A stretch of DNA of 64,000 nucleotides, taken from UBA6770 sp965660875. GTDB taxonomy: Bacteria; Bacteroidota; Bacteroidia; Flavobacteriales_G; Salibacteraceae. Shown here piece by piece: positions 1 through 8,193 of the stretch (position 1 is its first letter; every line of letters starts with the position of its first letter). The notes under the pieces were generated by a model. That model did no database searches. It was not told the DNA's origin and saw only the letters and a list, made by a program, of their open reading frames with translations. The DNA is taken from assembly GCA_965660875.1 (NCBI GenBank), contig CBFIBQ010000011.1:1-64000 (forward strand), given 5' to 3'. The position numbers and the translations under genes were made by a program.

Positions 1-8
1 GTTTCAAT

Positions 9-47
9 ACTAGAGTTTACCTACTCGGATTCACTCTAGTTTTTTTT
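9..47 (+). terminator. Intrinsic terminator-like hairpin before phhB
   Basis: ACTAGAGT (9-16) pairs perfectly with ACTCTAGT (33-40) and is followed by an eight-T run (40-47). It probably ends a plus-strand gene lying left of the window. Only 14 nt separate it from the phhB start, so it could also act on phhB. Confidence 0.65.
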
Positions 48-61
48 CCCAAATTTGTTCT

Positions 62-328
62 ATGGAAATATGGGAAAAATCAGAAAAAGCATTGAAGACA
101 TCACTCGAATTTAAAGACTTCAAAACAGCATGGGCATTCATGGATGAAGTTGCAACCCTTGCGGAAGCAGTCCAACACCACCCCAATTGGAGCAATGTGT
201 ACAACAGCGTGTCCATAACATTGAGCACGCACGATGCCGACAACACGGTTACAGCAAAAGATGAGGAACTCGCTAAGCAAATTGAACAAGTATTAGAAAA
301 TTATGAGTTTCAAGTTACGGGAAGCTAA
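62..328 (+). CDS. phhB: 4a-hydroxytetrahydrobiopterin dehydratase (pterin-4a-carbinolamine dehydratase)
   Basis: The 88-residue product has the length and signature of the PCD/DCoH family. These cytoplasmic enzymes dehydrate 4a-hydroxytetrahydropterin, recycling the cofactor of aromatic amino acid hydroxylases. The family core HHPNW is at residues 39-43, and the three expected active-site histidines are H39, H40 and H57. The start ATG lies 14 nt after a strong terminator-like hairpin. The 3' end overlaps the next gene by 26 bp in another frame, so the two are probably translated together. No aromatic hydroxylase is seen in the window. Confidence 0.93.
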   Translation: MEIWEKSEKALKTSLEFKDFKTAWAFMDEVATLAEAVQHHPNWSNVYNSVSITLSTHDADNTVTAKDEELAKQIEQVLENYEFQVTGS

Positions 329-773
329 TTCAAAGGACCTAGATTCCCTGCACGGGCTATGGATGGAAATTATGCACTACCATAAAGACCAAGGGCCCAT
401 GTTTGCTTATGATAGCGCGTACGATAGTGATTTAAAAAAGTCTTTGAGCGAACGCTTATCGGGAGAAAAGCAGCGATGTTTTGTAGCTGTTGAAACCGAT
501 GATGTTGTGGGCTGTATTTTTTGTAGCATCAAGACCATTCCGCCTTTTATTAAAATCAAGAAAACAGGATATATTGCAGAAACTGTGGTATCTGCTAAAG
601 CACGCGGAAAAGGAATTGGAACAGCCTTAGTTCAAAGAGCCCAAGAATGGTTCGACGAAAATAATTGTGAAGCTACCGAGCTACAGGTAGCAGTGCAAAA
701 CGAATCGGGAATAAAGTTTTGGAAACGGTTGGGGTTTAAACCCAGCACTTTCCACATGCACCGAGTAAACTAA
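303..773 (+). CDS. GNAT family N-acetyltransferase
   Basis: A 156-residue single-domain GNAT protein. The acetyl-CoA pyrophosphate loop (motif A) is visible at residues 95-111, with the R-G-K-G-I-G-T core at 101-107. The C-terminal GIKFWKRLGFK segment is the usual motif B end. It should move an acetyl group from acetyl-CoA to an amine, but the substrate cannot be told from sequence. The start overlaps the end of phhB by 26 bp, indicating coupling. It ends against the converging DsbA-like gene with a 4-bp overlap. Confidence 0.88.
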   Translation: MSFKLREANSKDLDSLHGLWMEIMHYHKDQGPMFAYDSAYDSDLKKSLSERLSGEKQRCFVAVETDDVVGCIFCSIKTIPPFIKIKKTGYIAETVVSAKARGKGIGTALVQRAQEWFDENNCEATELQVAVQNESGIKFWKRLGFKPSTFHMHRVN

Positions 774-1441
774 TTGTTTACGACCCCTTCAATGGCTTTT
801 ATGATTTTATCTCCATCGGCATATCCATTGGTTACCAACATCAACCGCCCCTTATGCTCCAACACTACTGCCGGAAAACCTTTTACCCCCATCTGTTGGG
901 CCAATTGAAAATCTTTCTTCACTTCCATTTTAGCCCATGAACTCTCAAAGGTATTTTCAAACTCTTCGGGATCTACTTCATACTTTTCCAGCAATGGCAA
1001 GTATACTTTTACGTCATGGATATTTTTATTGTCCTCATAAAAAAGGTGCTGAACGTCTTTAAAAAACTCAAACTCTGCTTTTCTGTTTAACTCGCGCATA
1101 ACAATTACCGCTCTTGCAGGTGGCTCCGTATCGTAAACAAAGTCTTTGTTTTTAAGAATAGAATAATTAAATGGCTGACCACTGCGCTCAGCAACCTGAT
1201 CCCAATGTTCCTTCAAAAAGTCGCCTAAATCCGCCATGGTTTCTGTATTGTATGGTCTTAAACCACCAATAACCAGCTGAAAATGCAAGGAATCGAAATG
1301 ATTTTTTACCTTCAGAATTTCAGGGGCAAAACCATAACACCAACTGCATAGTGGATCACCTATGTATATAATTTTTGATTTTTGACTATGAGCACTCATA
1401 ACTAGAACAAGAATTAATGATAAAACAACGCTAAATCGCAT
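770..1441 (-). CDS. Secreted DsbA-family thioredoxin-fold protein (CSWC)
   Basis: A 223-residue protein with an N-terminal signal peptide (about residues 1-19), so it acts in the periplasm. The redox motif is C32-S-W-C35 inside the GDPLCSWCYGFAP context typical of the FrnE/DsbA-like oxidoreductases. The cis-proline is P190 (GVKGFPAVV). It probably oxidises or isomerises protein disulfides, or handles a small thiol; the partner is unknown. A -7 box on the minus strand lies only 4 nt upstream of the ATG. A second DsbA/FrnE-like gene occurs at 25181. Confidence 0.85.
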   Translation of the reverse strand: MRFSVVLSLILVLVMSAHSQKSKIIYIGDPLCSWCYGFAPEILKVKNHFDSLHFQLVIGGLRPYNTETMADLGDFLKEHWDQVAERSGQPFNYSILKNKDFVYDTEPPARAVIVMRELNRKAEFEFFKDVQHLFYEDNKNIHDVKVYLPLLEKYEVDPEEFENTFESSWAKMEVKKDFQLAQQMGVKGFPAVVLEHKGRLMLVTNGYADGDKIIKAIEGVVNN

Positions 1442-1445
1442 GGCA

Positions 1446-1453
1446 CAAAGTTA
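1446..1453 (-). promoter_or_regulatory. -7 box of the DsbA-like gene
   Basis: On the minus strand this reads TAACTTTG, matching the Bacteroidota -7 consensus TAnnTTTG. It ends 4 nt before the ATG at 1441, which would give a leaderless or nearly leaderless mRNA. No good -33 TTG was seen. Confidence 0.5.
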
Positions 1454-1571
1454 GTCTTCACTTACGCATTTTAAAACGTTTCAAATCTAAAATTCCGCTC
1501 GTCTCGAACTATTCAGAGTACTTAACATTATTTTAATGACATAGGCAGCCTAAACCCTCGCAATCCCTTAT

Positions 1572-1579
1572 TATATTTG
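1572..1579 (+). promoter_or_regulatory. -7 box of the superoxide dismutase promoter
   Basis: TATATTTG matches TAnnTTTG and lies 35 nt upstream of the ATG at 1615, giving a short A-rich leader. The -33 element is weak. Confidence 0.6.
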
Positions 1580-1614
1580 ATGTTTAACATTCACAAAAAC
1601 TTAAAATATATATT

Positions 1615-2220
1615 ATGGCATTTGAATTACCAGATTTAAAATACGATTACAACGCATTAGAACCGCACATAGACGCGAGAACAATGGAAATCCATCATTC
1701 AAAGCATCATGCGGGTTATACTTCAAAACTAAATGCAGCCTTAGAAGGAACAGGACATGAAGAATCGAGTATTGATGAAATCCTTGCTAACGTAAATGAC
1801 TTAAGCACAGGCATACGAAATAACGGTGGCGGTTACTACAACCATTGCCTATTTTGGGAAGTAATGTCTCCAAATGGCGGTGGACTGCCAACTGGCCTGT
1901 TGGCTGATGCAATTGATAGTGATTTGGGTGGTTTTGAGTCATTCAAGGATCAATTTAGCAAAGCGGCTGCAACACAATTTGGCTCAGGCTGGGCATGGCT
2001 TTGTGTAAAAGACGGAAAACTAGAAGTTTGTTCCTCTGCAAATCAAGACAATCCATTAATGCCGGGCGTAGGCTGTGGTGGAACGCCAATTTTAGGATTG
2101 GATGTTTGGGAGCACGCTTACTATCTAAACTACCAAAACAGAAGACCCGATTACATTGAAGCGTTTTTCAATGTGATTAACTGGGATGAAGTGAATAACA
2201 GATACAACGCGGCTAAATAG
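1615..2220 (+). CDS. Superoxide dismutase, Mn/Fe type
   Basis: A 201-residue cytoplasmic enzyme that turns superoxide into oxygen and hydrogen peroxide. The four metal ligands are H27, H77, D163 and H167 (the last two in the DVWEHAYY signature). A glutamine at position 144 in SANQDNP is the arrangement usual in Mn-type enzymes, so Mn or cambialistic use is more likely than strict Fe use; this is inference. The gene is monocistronic: its own -7 box is at 1572 and a strong bidirectional terminator follows at 2241. Confidence 0.96.
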   Translation: MAFELPDLKYDYNALEPHIDARTMEIHHSKHHAGYTSKLNAALEGTGHEESSIDEILANVNDLSTGIRNNGGGYYNHCLFWEVMSPNGGGLPTGLLADAIDSDLGGFESFKDQFSKAAATQFGSGWAWLCVKDGKLEVCSSANQDNPLMPGVGCGGTPILGLDVWEHAYYLNYQNRRPDYIEAFFNVINWDEVNNRYNAAK

Positions 2221-2240
2221 AAATAGTCAACGTTACTTAA

Positions 2241-2274
2241 GCCCCATTTTGCTGTGCAAAGTGGGGCTTTTTTT
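2241..2274. terminator. Bidirectional intrinsic terminator between sod and DEAD-box gene
   Basis: A 12-bp stem (GCCCCATTTTGC with GCAAAGTGGGGC, one G-U pair) with a 3-nt TGT loop, followed by a run of seven T. It lies between two converging genes and can serve both. Confidence 0.9.
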
Positions 2275-3385
2275 ATTTTATCTGATTGAATGCTATGCCC
2301 AATAACTTTTCGTAATCTCTCAACGTCCGCAATTCTTGTGAGTTCACCAAGCAAAGCGAAACACCACGCTCCCCTGCTCTAGCGGTTCTTCCTGCACGAT
2401 GCGTATAATATTCTGCTTGATCGGGTAATTGATAATGCACCACAAAAGATAAGCCTTGCACATCAATTCCGCGCGCAGCCAAATCGGTGGCTACCAATAA
2501 TCTTAATGATTCATTTTTAAACGCCCGCATCACCTTATCTCTTTCCAATTGCCGCATGTCACCATTTATGGTATCTGCGGGTACATTTTTAGCTTTTAGT
2601 TGTTTGGCTAATTTCTGTGCCGCTGCTTTGGTTCTGCAAAAGATAATTCCTCGTTGCTTTGGAACATTTCGCAACATTTCCATGAGTAAATACAGCTTCT
2701 CGTTTTCCTCACAAATAATGAATTGGTGTTCAATGTTTTTATTTACCTGGTTTTTCTGACTGACCGATATTTTTAGAGCGTCCTCAGATAGATGCGCGTT
2801 GATTATTTGTTTTATTCCAGTGGGCAGTGTTGCTGAAAACAACCAACGCTCCTCTGCAGACGCCACAAAACTTAAGATTTCATCCAACTCTTTCTTAAAC
2901 CCAAGGCTGAGCATTTCATCTGCCTCATCCATAACAATGGTTTTTACATTAGAAAGGTCAATGGCTTCTCTATTTACCAAGTCAATGAGTCTGCCGGGCG
3001 TAGCAACAATAATATGTGTTGGACGCTGAAGGTTTTTTATTTGTTCGTCTATTTTAGCACCGCCGTATACGGCCTCGGTAAAAATCTTATCGGTGAACTT
3101 GGTGAACTTAAACAGCTGCTTGGCTACTTGCTGCCCCAACTCTCTTGTAGGACACAATACCAGTCCTTGAATTACTTTTTTCTTAGGATTTATTCTGCTC
3201 AATAATGGTAATCCAAAGGCAGCAGTTTTTCCGGTGCCGGTTTGCGCTTGGCCCACCAAATCAACGCGTTCGTTTAGAAGCATAGGGATAACCTCATTCT
3301 GAATCGGTGTGGGTTCAACAATATTCATATCCAGCAAGCCCTTTTCCAGTTGAGCACTCAGACCTAAGTCAGTAAATCTTCCCAT
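2273..3385 (-). CDS. DEAD-box ATP-dependent RNA helicase
   Basis: A 370-residue helicase core with all family motifs in order: Q motif around residues 4-29, Walker A AQTGTGKT 47-54, PTREL 79-83, GG 108-109, TPGR 129-132, DEAD 153-156, SAT 184-186, ATDLAARGID 299-308 and HRAGRTAR 329-336. It unwinds RNA using ATP, probably in ribosome assembly or mRNA turnover. It lacks the basic C-terminal tail many RhlE/CshA proteins carry, so it is close to a minimal core. The stop codon lies in the T-run of the shared terminator. Confidence 0.95.
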   Translation of the reverse strand: MGRFTDLGLSAQLEKGLLDMNIVEPTPIQNEVIPMLLNERVDLVGQAQTGTGKTAAFGLPLLSRINPKKKVIQGLVLCPTRELGQQVAKQLFKFTKFTDKIFTEAVYGGAKIDEQIKNLQRPTHIIVATPGRLIDLVNREAIDLSNVKTIVMDEADEMLSLGFKKELDEILSFVASAEERWLFSATLPTGIKQIINAHLSEDALKISVSQKNQVNKNIEHQFIICEENEKLYLLMEMLRNVPKQRGIIFCRTKAAAQKLAKQLKAKNVPADTINGDMRQLERDKVMRAFKNESLRLLVATDLAARGIDVQGLSFVVHYQLPDQAEYYTHRAGRTARAGERGVSLCLVNSQELRTLRDYEKLLGIAFNQIK

Positions 3386-3472
3386 AGCTAAAGTTTTAAT
3401 TCACCGCGAAGTTATTGCTATTCCTGCGGCTAATTCCTTTTTATACTGTATCTTTAAATCAAATTAAATAGC

Positions 3473-3991
3473 ATGAACAATTGGATTTTTTTTCTAGGAG
3501 CTTTTATCGTCCTCTCTTGCAGCAATACCAAAACACTCAATACAGTAGAAAATGTAGATTTGACTAAATACCAAGGTTTGTGGTATGAAATTGCTCGACT
3601 CCCAAATACGTTTGAGAAAGGACTCATTTGCGTAACTGCCGAGTACACCCTTTTGGATAATGGAAAAATTAAAGTGGTCAATTCAGGACATTTAGAGCAA
3701 AACCCAGAAAAAACAAAACAATCGAAGGGCACAGCCTATGTGCCTGACCCAACAGAGCCCGGTAAACTAAAAGTCTCCTTTTTTTGGCCATTTGCTGGGG
3801 ATTATCAACTATTGAAGCTCGATAAAGATTACCAGTATGCACTTGTAGGGTCTCCCTCATTGAAATATCTATGGATACTGTCGAGGAGTAAAGTATTGCC
3901 AAAACAAAAAATTGAAGCACTAAAAAGAGCAGCGGAAAAACAAGGGTTCGATATCAGTCAACTCGAATTTATAGATCAAAGTTGTAATTGA
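3473..3991 (+). CDS. Lipocalin family lipoprotein (Blc-like)
   Basis: A 172-residue lipoprotein with lipobox VLSC and lipidated C16, probably anchored in the outer membrane. The lipocalin signature G-x-W is at 35-37 (GLWYEIARLPN), and the closing strand segment YALVGSPSLKYLWILSR is characteristic of bacterial Blc-type lipocalins. These proteins bind fatty acids or lysophospholipids and are linked to envelope stress. It is divergent from the DEAD-box gene and nearly abuts the converging phosphodiesterase gene (1-bp gap). Confidence 0.92.
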   Translation: MNNWIFFLGAFIVLSCSNTKTLNTVENVDLTKYQGLWYEIARLPNTFEKGLICVTAEYTLLDNGKIKVVNSGHLEQNPEKTKQSKGTAYVPDPTEPGKLKVSFFWPFAGDYQLLKLDKDYQYALVGSPSLKYLWILSRSKVLPKQKIEALKRAAEKQGFDISQLEFIDQSCN

Positions 3992-3992
3992 G

Positions 3993-4487
3993 TCAACGCC
4001 TTTTTTTTTCGATTACCTCTAGGTCTTTAATAGTACCTTTTTCTAAGGTAAACCTCAGCATGGTTTTCACCTTGTGAAAGCCGTGATTGCCAATTGCTCC
4101 AGGATTCATATGGAGTAAATTGAAGCGTTTATCGGGCATTACTTTAAGAATGTGCGAATGTCCACAAACAAATAATTTAGGCTTATGCTCTTGAATTAGA
4201 CCCTGCACCCTTGGGTTATATTTACCCGGATATCCAGCAATATGGGTCATAAGCACCTTTACACCTTCTAGCTCAAAACAATTGTTTTCGGGAAACGCCC
4301 TGCGCATTTCTGGTGTATCAATATTACCATATACCGCACGCAAGGGTTTAAAGCTGGACAACTCTTCCGTTACCTCAAAGGAGCCAATATCTCCTGCGTG
4401 CCAGATTTCATCACAATCGGCAAAATGTTTTTTTACGGCTGGGTCAACAAATCCGTGCGTATCCGATAATAGACCGATTTTTTTCAA
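3993..4487 (-). CDS. YfcE/MJ0936-family metallophosphodiesterase
   Basis: A 164-residue calcineurin-like phosphoesterase. Metal-binding motifs run in order: D9-T-H11 (SDTHG), HAGDIG near 30-35, GNID near 54-57, a central MTH, and GHSH followed by MNPGA. This length and arrangement is the small YfcE type, which hydrolyses phosphodiesters in vitro; the natural substrate is unknown. Its start overlaps the stop of ytxJ by 4 bp (ATGA), so the two are translationally coupled. Confidence 0.9.
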   Translation of the reverse strand: MKKIGLLSDTHGFVDPAVKKHFADCDEIWHAGDIGSFEVTEELSSFKPLRAVYGNIDTPEMRRAFPENNCFELEGVKVLMTHIAGYPGKYNPRVQGLIQEHKPKLFVCGHSHILKVMPDKRFNLLHMNPGAIGNHGFHKVKTMLRFTLEKGTIKDLEVIEKKRR

Positions 4488-4867
4488 TGGGGTAAGTCAC
4501 TTAAAACGCCTTGCACGTGAATATCTCCATGAGTAGATATGTGCACTACCGTTTCGTCAGCTATCAGTATTACCTGTGGCGATTGGTGCGTTATGTTTAA
4601 GTGCTCGGCTATCCAATTGCTCACTGTTCGATACTGAATTAAATCCAAGTAGAACACATCAACTTTGTCGGTTAAATTCGATTTACCCTTCTCCAAACGT
4701 TGATAGGCCATAGTGCTAATCGGACAGCGCGTACTGTGCTTAAACAACAATACAGGCTTTTCTTTTGAATCTTTTATTGCAGATTGAACATCCTCAGCAG
4801 TTTCAATATTCTGCCATTGTTCCGGTAAATGATTTTCTTTAGAAGACTTAAAAAAGCTGTCAAACAT
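4484..4867 (-). CDS. ytxJ: Bacillithiol-system thioredoxin-like protein YtxJ
   Basis: A 127-residue monothiol thioredoxin-fold protein. The active-site segment HSTRCPIS places the single cysteine at C48, followed by a second helix and a cis-Pro strand (SPQVILI). This is the YtxJ family, proposed to remove bacillithiol from mixed disulfides, so the cell probably uses bacillithiol as its low-molecular-weight thiol (inference from the family). No other bacillithiol gene is in the window. It is the first gene of a two-gene unit with the phosphodiesterase. Confidence 0.9.
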   Translation of the reverse strand: MFDSFFKSSKENHLPEQWQNIETAEDVQSAIKDSKEKPVLLFKHSTRCPISTMAYQRLEKGKSNLTDKVDVFYLDLIQYRTVSNWIAEHLNITHQSPQVILIADETVVHISTHGDIHVQGVLSDLPH

Positions 4868-4918
4868 TATGTGTCGTTTTTATGTGCAAATTTCAAAATG
4901 CGCCAATGTTTATAGCAG

Positions 4919-4963
4919 TTGTTGAATGCTCGATGAGCTCGGTTAAAAGCAAGCTTTCAACAA
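4919..4963. other. Hairpin-forming sequence in the ytxJ-BT_3928 gap
   Basis: TTGTTGAATGC (4919-4929) pairs with GCTTTCAACAA (4953-4963) over 11 positions with one mismatch, and a small GCTC/GAGC hairpin (4928-4938) can form inside. There is no T-run on either side, so it is not a classical terminator. It could be a 3'-end structure of the minus-strand gene upstream of it. Confidence 0.4.
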
Positions 4964-4978
4964 TCAAGCGAGATATAT

Positions 4979-6340
4979 TTACTGAATCAGTGCTTTCAAC
5001 TCCAGTGGCGTAGGCAAATCATTGTAATGCCATTTCTTTCTTACAACTCCTTTCTCCATATACACTAAACCCGGATTGGATCGAATAACGGTTTTCAGCA
5101 TAGTCGCATCTCCGTTCCAAAAATCAAACGTTAACTGGTGCTGATGTCTAAAGTTATTGATGTCTTCGTAACCCGATGCTGTTATTCCGACCCACAAAGC
5201 ACCACTGGCTTGCGCCAAATCGCTCAATGCCAGCAATTCTTCTTGAGGTTCTGCACTGGTTTTATCTATATCGTAAGCAATGACCATAAATGCTTTTGGT
5301 GCTGCCAATAGTTCAGGCGTTTTATCGTTGCCTTCAGCATCCATTATAAAAAAGTCATGGATTGGAGGCTCATAACCGTCTTTCAATTTGACTTGTTTGG
5401 TAAGGTCGGAGTTCATTTCATAGTCTTTATTCTCCCACCATTTTCCATCGATATATTCCTTATCTGTAATTTCTTTTTCTTCGCCAGTTGTATTATTTAC
5501 CAAAGTGTAGATATAACCGTATTTAGGACCTTCCAGACCCAACTCTTCCGCCGTTTTCATTCCTTCAGAAATACTGCTGCCTTCAGCATATGGCCGGTAG
5601 TCTTTTATTGGCAAGTGCTCGATACACCAAAATGAAAAACCCAATGCAAGGACGAGCACCCAAGCAGCTGTTGGCCATTCGGCTTTTTTTACGCCCACCA
5701 ACTGTCGAACACCAAGAAAACCTGCATAACCAAATACTAAGAATAACATGGGAAAAGCCCAACCAAAAACCCAACTAAAAAATGCTACAAAAACCAATGA
5801 AAGCGGTAGGTACACCTGATCTTCCTTGAGTGTATTTAATTTCACTTTTCCTTGCAAAAAGAAAATGGGCAACAGGAAAACCAACAACACCATATCTTTT
5901 GCAAAGGATTCCCAAGGGGTTAGACTCCTACCCACACTGCCTTTCATTGCATCGCCAAAACAACCGCAATCGGTAACGCAGGTAACGGATTTTTCAATTT
6001 CAACCCCATTTTCTATTATCGTGTAAGTGCCGCTTGGATCGCAAGTTGCCGTATAGGCTGTAAGCCAACCAAAAAACAAGGTAAGTATCAGTAACGACCA
6101 TGTCGCTAAACGGATTTTTGCTCCAAACAGCACTGCAAAACCTAGAATTATTTCAGCAACACAGGCCAAAATTGCTAGAGTAAGTGCCCACGGTTCCAAA
6201 AAAGGTAAGTTCAAGGCACTCTCTGCAAAGTACTCTTCCAGCTTGTATGAAAAACCCAATGGGTCGTTCGCTTTGATTAAGCCGCTGACAATAAAGAGGG
6301 AGCCGACAAATAGTCTGGAAAATCCTAGTATATATTTCAT
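4979..6340 (-). CDS. BT_3928-like membrane protein: DoxX/MauE domain plus thioredoxin-like domain
   Basis: A 453-residue inner-membrane protein. Residues 1-165 look like a four-helix DoxX/MauE domain, beginning with a glycine-rich helix and the conserved GLIKANDPLGFSYKLEEYF segment. A cysteine-rich insert, CVTDCGCFGDAMKG, lies between helices. Further helices follow to about residue 250. The C-terminal 110 residues resemble a thioredoxin fold but have no CxxC. Proteins of this kind are widespread in Bacteroidota with no proven role. MauE relatives take part in disulfide or quinone chemistry, which is only a hint here. Confidence 0.75.
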   Translation of the reverse strand: MKYILGFSRLFVGSLFIVSGLIKANDPLGFSYKLEEYFAESALNLPFLEPWALTLAILACVAEIILGFAVLFGAKIRLATWSLLILTLFFGWLTAYTATCDPSGTYTIIENGVEIEKSVTCVTDCGCFGDAMKGSVGRSLTPWESFAKDMVLLVFLLPIFFLQGKVKLNTLKEDQVYLPLSLVFVAFFSWVFGWAFPMLFLVFGYAGFLGVRQLVGVKKAEWPTAAWVLVLALGFSFWCIEHLPIKDYRPYAEGSSISEGMKTAEELGLEGPKYGYIYTLVNNTTGEEKEITDKEYIDGKWWENKDYEMNSDLTKQVKLKDGYEPPIHDFFIMDAEGNDKTPELLAAPKAFMVIAYDIDKTSAEPQEELLALSDLAQASGALWVGITASGYEDINNFRHQHQLTFDFWNGDATMLKTVIRSNPGLVYMEKGVVRKKWHYNDLPTPLELKALIQ

Positions 6341-6417
6341 TACAATCCGATTTGAATTGTAAAATTAGACAAGGTATTCAAGTAAAATTTTAGTTTAACA
6401 AACCTTTGTGAAATACA

Positions 6418-7326
6418 CTACTCGTAAGTGACTCCTTTAAATTTGATATTGTTGGCCAAATTCGTTTGAACAAGACGCGAATTCTCCAATTGTTCAGCTC
6501 CACTGGTGTGGGATTGCCCCTCACTTGTAGCTATGTCAATACCTTCAAACAGCTCCAATACATCCAGTTCAAGCTCAATAAACGTATTCATACCCTCTTT
6601 TACTTCAAAGTTTCCAGGAGCTAGAATGACTTGACGGTACAATTCGCTAAATCCGGTGTGGTAGAAAAAAGCCCTATCGTACACTCCATTACTATCCGAG
6701 TCTATACTTCCTTCAAAAGAGGTAAACTTATATTTGGATTCCCAAGTCCAATCCATTCCCGAATACAAAGCATTCAAAGGGTGATCAGCGGGATAATCAT
6801 TGGGGCGGTATTCTTCATTAAAAACAGGGTCAACTCCACAGCCTAGATATAATCTGTTATATGTGCCCGCAGCCAATTGTCCCTCTATAACATTGTCGTA
6901 CAAGGTTCTTGTAGCACTTAAAAAAGTAGAGGTATCGTAATCGATAAGCTCAACATCAGCAAATTGGTATTTCTCAAAATTCGGCTTTCCAAAGAGCACA
7001 TTAGAAATGTAAAATTTGAAAAACGTAAATTCTAAGTCTCTACCTTGCTTGTCTTTATAGTTCTTATTGAGGTAAACGCGTTCTCCATTAATAACTGGGA
7101 CAACACTAATAAAAACATCTTGTAGTTTAGGTGTTGTACAGGTATCGCAGACTATTCCGCCCGTATCAATTACAGTAGGTGCATCGCCATAAACGCAAAG
7201 TGAATTCCGCTGAGCCGTTGGGTCGTAATTTTGTGCTTCAGGGTCTGTGCAACCTTCTTTTGGCTTAAGACATCCCGCTACTGCAAATCCGATTGTAATA
7301 GCAAGCAGTATGTTCTTTAGGTTCAT
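6418..7326 (-). CDS. MbnP family lipoprotein
   Basis: A 302-residue lipoprotein with lipobox VAGC (C19). A short calcium-loop-like segment common in Bacteroidota surface proteins follows (GCTDPEAQNYDPTA). The rest matches the MbnP fold, recognisable from NGERVYLNKNYKDKQGRDLEF, the FYISNV segment, and the later GSIDSDSNG and FYHTGFSE stretches. MbnP partners MbnH/MauG in copper-related periplasmic biology in methanotrophs. No MbnH gene lies next to it, so a copper role is inference. It is flanked by co-oriented genes, but with gaps of 77 and 107 bp. Confidence 0.75.
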   Translation of the reverse strand: MNLKNILLAITIGFAVAGCLKPKEGCTDPEAQNYDPTAQRNSLCVYGDAPTVIDTGGIVCDTCTTPKLQDVFISVVPVINGERVYLNKNYKDKQGRDLEFTFFKFYISNVLFGKPNFEKYQFADVELIDYDTSTFLSATRTLYDNVIEGQLAAGTYNRLYLGCGVDPVFNEEYRPNDYPADHPLNALYSGMDWTWESKYKFTSFEGSIDSDSNGVYDRAFFYHTGFSELYRQVILAPGNFEVKEGMNTFIELELDVLELFEGIDIATSEGQSHTSGAEQLENSRLVQTNLANNIKFKGVTYE

Positions 7327-7433
7327 ATTAATTTATTTTTTTCTTTTTTGATAAATAATTGACTTCAAATACTGATTATAAAGATAGAGGTATATTTTCA
7401 ACAATTGTGTACCATACTGCACATTGGACGATT

Positions 7434-8135
7434 TTACAACATTTTTTCTAATTCCTTCAGATGCTCTATTCGAACTATCTTCGAATTATTGGCGTGTTCT
7501 CTGTGCGGATCAAAATGAATCGTTTGCCAACCGGCGTCAATTCCTCCTTGGATATCCGCCTCTAAATCATCTCCAATTATTAAGCATTCTTGAGACGTTC
7601 CACCCGCTAGTTGTTGGGCATATTCAAAAATTATTGGGTCGGGCTTTTTAGCTTTTGCTGCTTCACTGGTAATAATTGTTGTGAAGTAATCCAATAAATG
7701 CGATTCTTTTAACTTCAAATGCTGTACTTCCTCAAAGCCATTAGTGATAATGTGCAGTACGTACGATTCCTTTAAGTGCGACAAAATTTCATGTGTATGA
7801 TCAAATAAACCGACTTTATACGGACTGTGTTTTATGTAGTATGCTCCAATAGTTTCTGACAAGCCTAATTCGTTTATTCCAAACAAGCGCAAAACCTCGG
7901 CAAATCGTCCATAGCGCAGCTTCTCCTTAGATAAATTACCTTTTCTATAGGCGTCCCACATTTGCTCATTGATACGTTCATAGGTCTCAATAAAGTCTGC
8001 TGAACTTCTGACTCCTTTTTTTTTCAAACCAAAATCAAGAACTATTTCTGTAAGCACTTCTCTACTATTTGTTTTAAAGTCCCAGAGTGTGCGATCGAGA
8101 TCAAAAAATATGTGCTTTACTTGCTTATAATTCAT
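7434..8135 (-). CDS. yjjG: YjjG-family noncanonical pyrimidine nucleotidase (HAD)
   Basis: A 233-residue HAD phosphatase. Motif I is D12-L-D14-R-T, motif III is in AKKPDPIIFEYA, and motif IV is IIGDDLEADIQGG. The length and the long alpha-helical cap fit YjjG, a cytoplasmic 5'-nucleotidase that removes phosphate from damaged or noncanonical pyrimidine nucleotides. It is transcribed away from ribD with a 58-bp spacer. Confidence 0.85.
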   Translation of the reverse strand: MNYKQVKHIFFDLDRTLWDFKTNSREVLTEIVLDFGLKKKGVRSSADFIETYERINEQMWDAYRKGNLSKEKLRYGRFAEVLRLFGINELGLSETIGAYYIKHSPYKVGLFDHTHEILSHLKESYVLHIITNGFEEVQHLKLKESHLLDYFTTIITSEAAKAKKPDPIIFEYAQQLAGGTSQECLIIGDDLEADIQGGIDAGWQTIHFDPHREHANNSKIVRIEHLKELEKML

Positions 8136-8180
8136 GGTATTTTAAACAAAAAATTGCATTTAAATCGGCAAATTAATCAA

Positions 8181-8188
8181 TAGATTTG
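8181..8188 (+). promoter_or_regulatory. -7 box of the ribD operon
   Basis: TAGATTTG matches TAnnTTTG. It ends 5 nt before the GTG start of ribD at 8194, which both supports that start and suggests a leaderless mRNA. The nearest TTG (8154-8156) is 24 nt upstream, slightly far for a -33 element. Confidence 0.5.
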
Positions 8189-8193
8189 AACTC

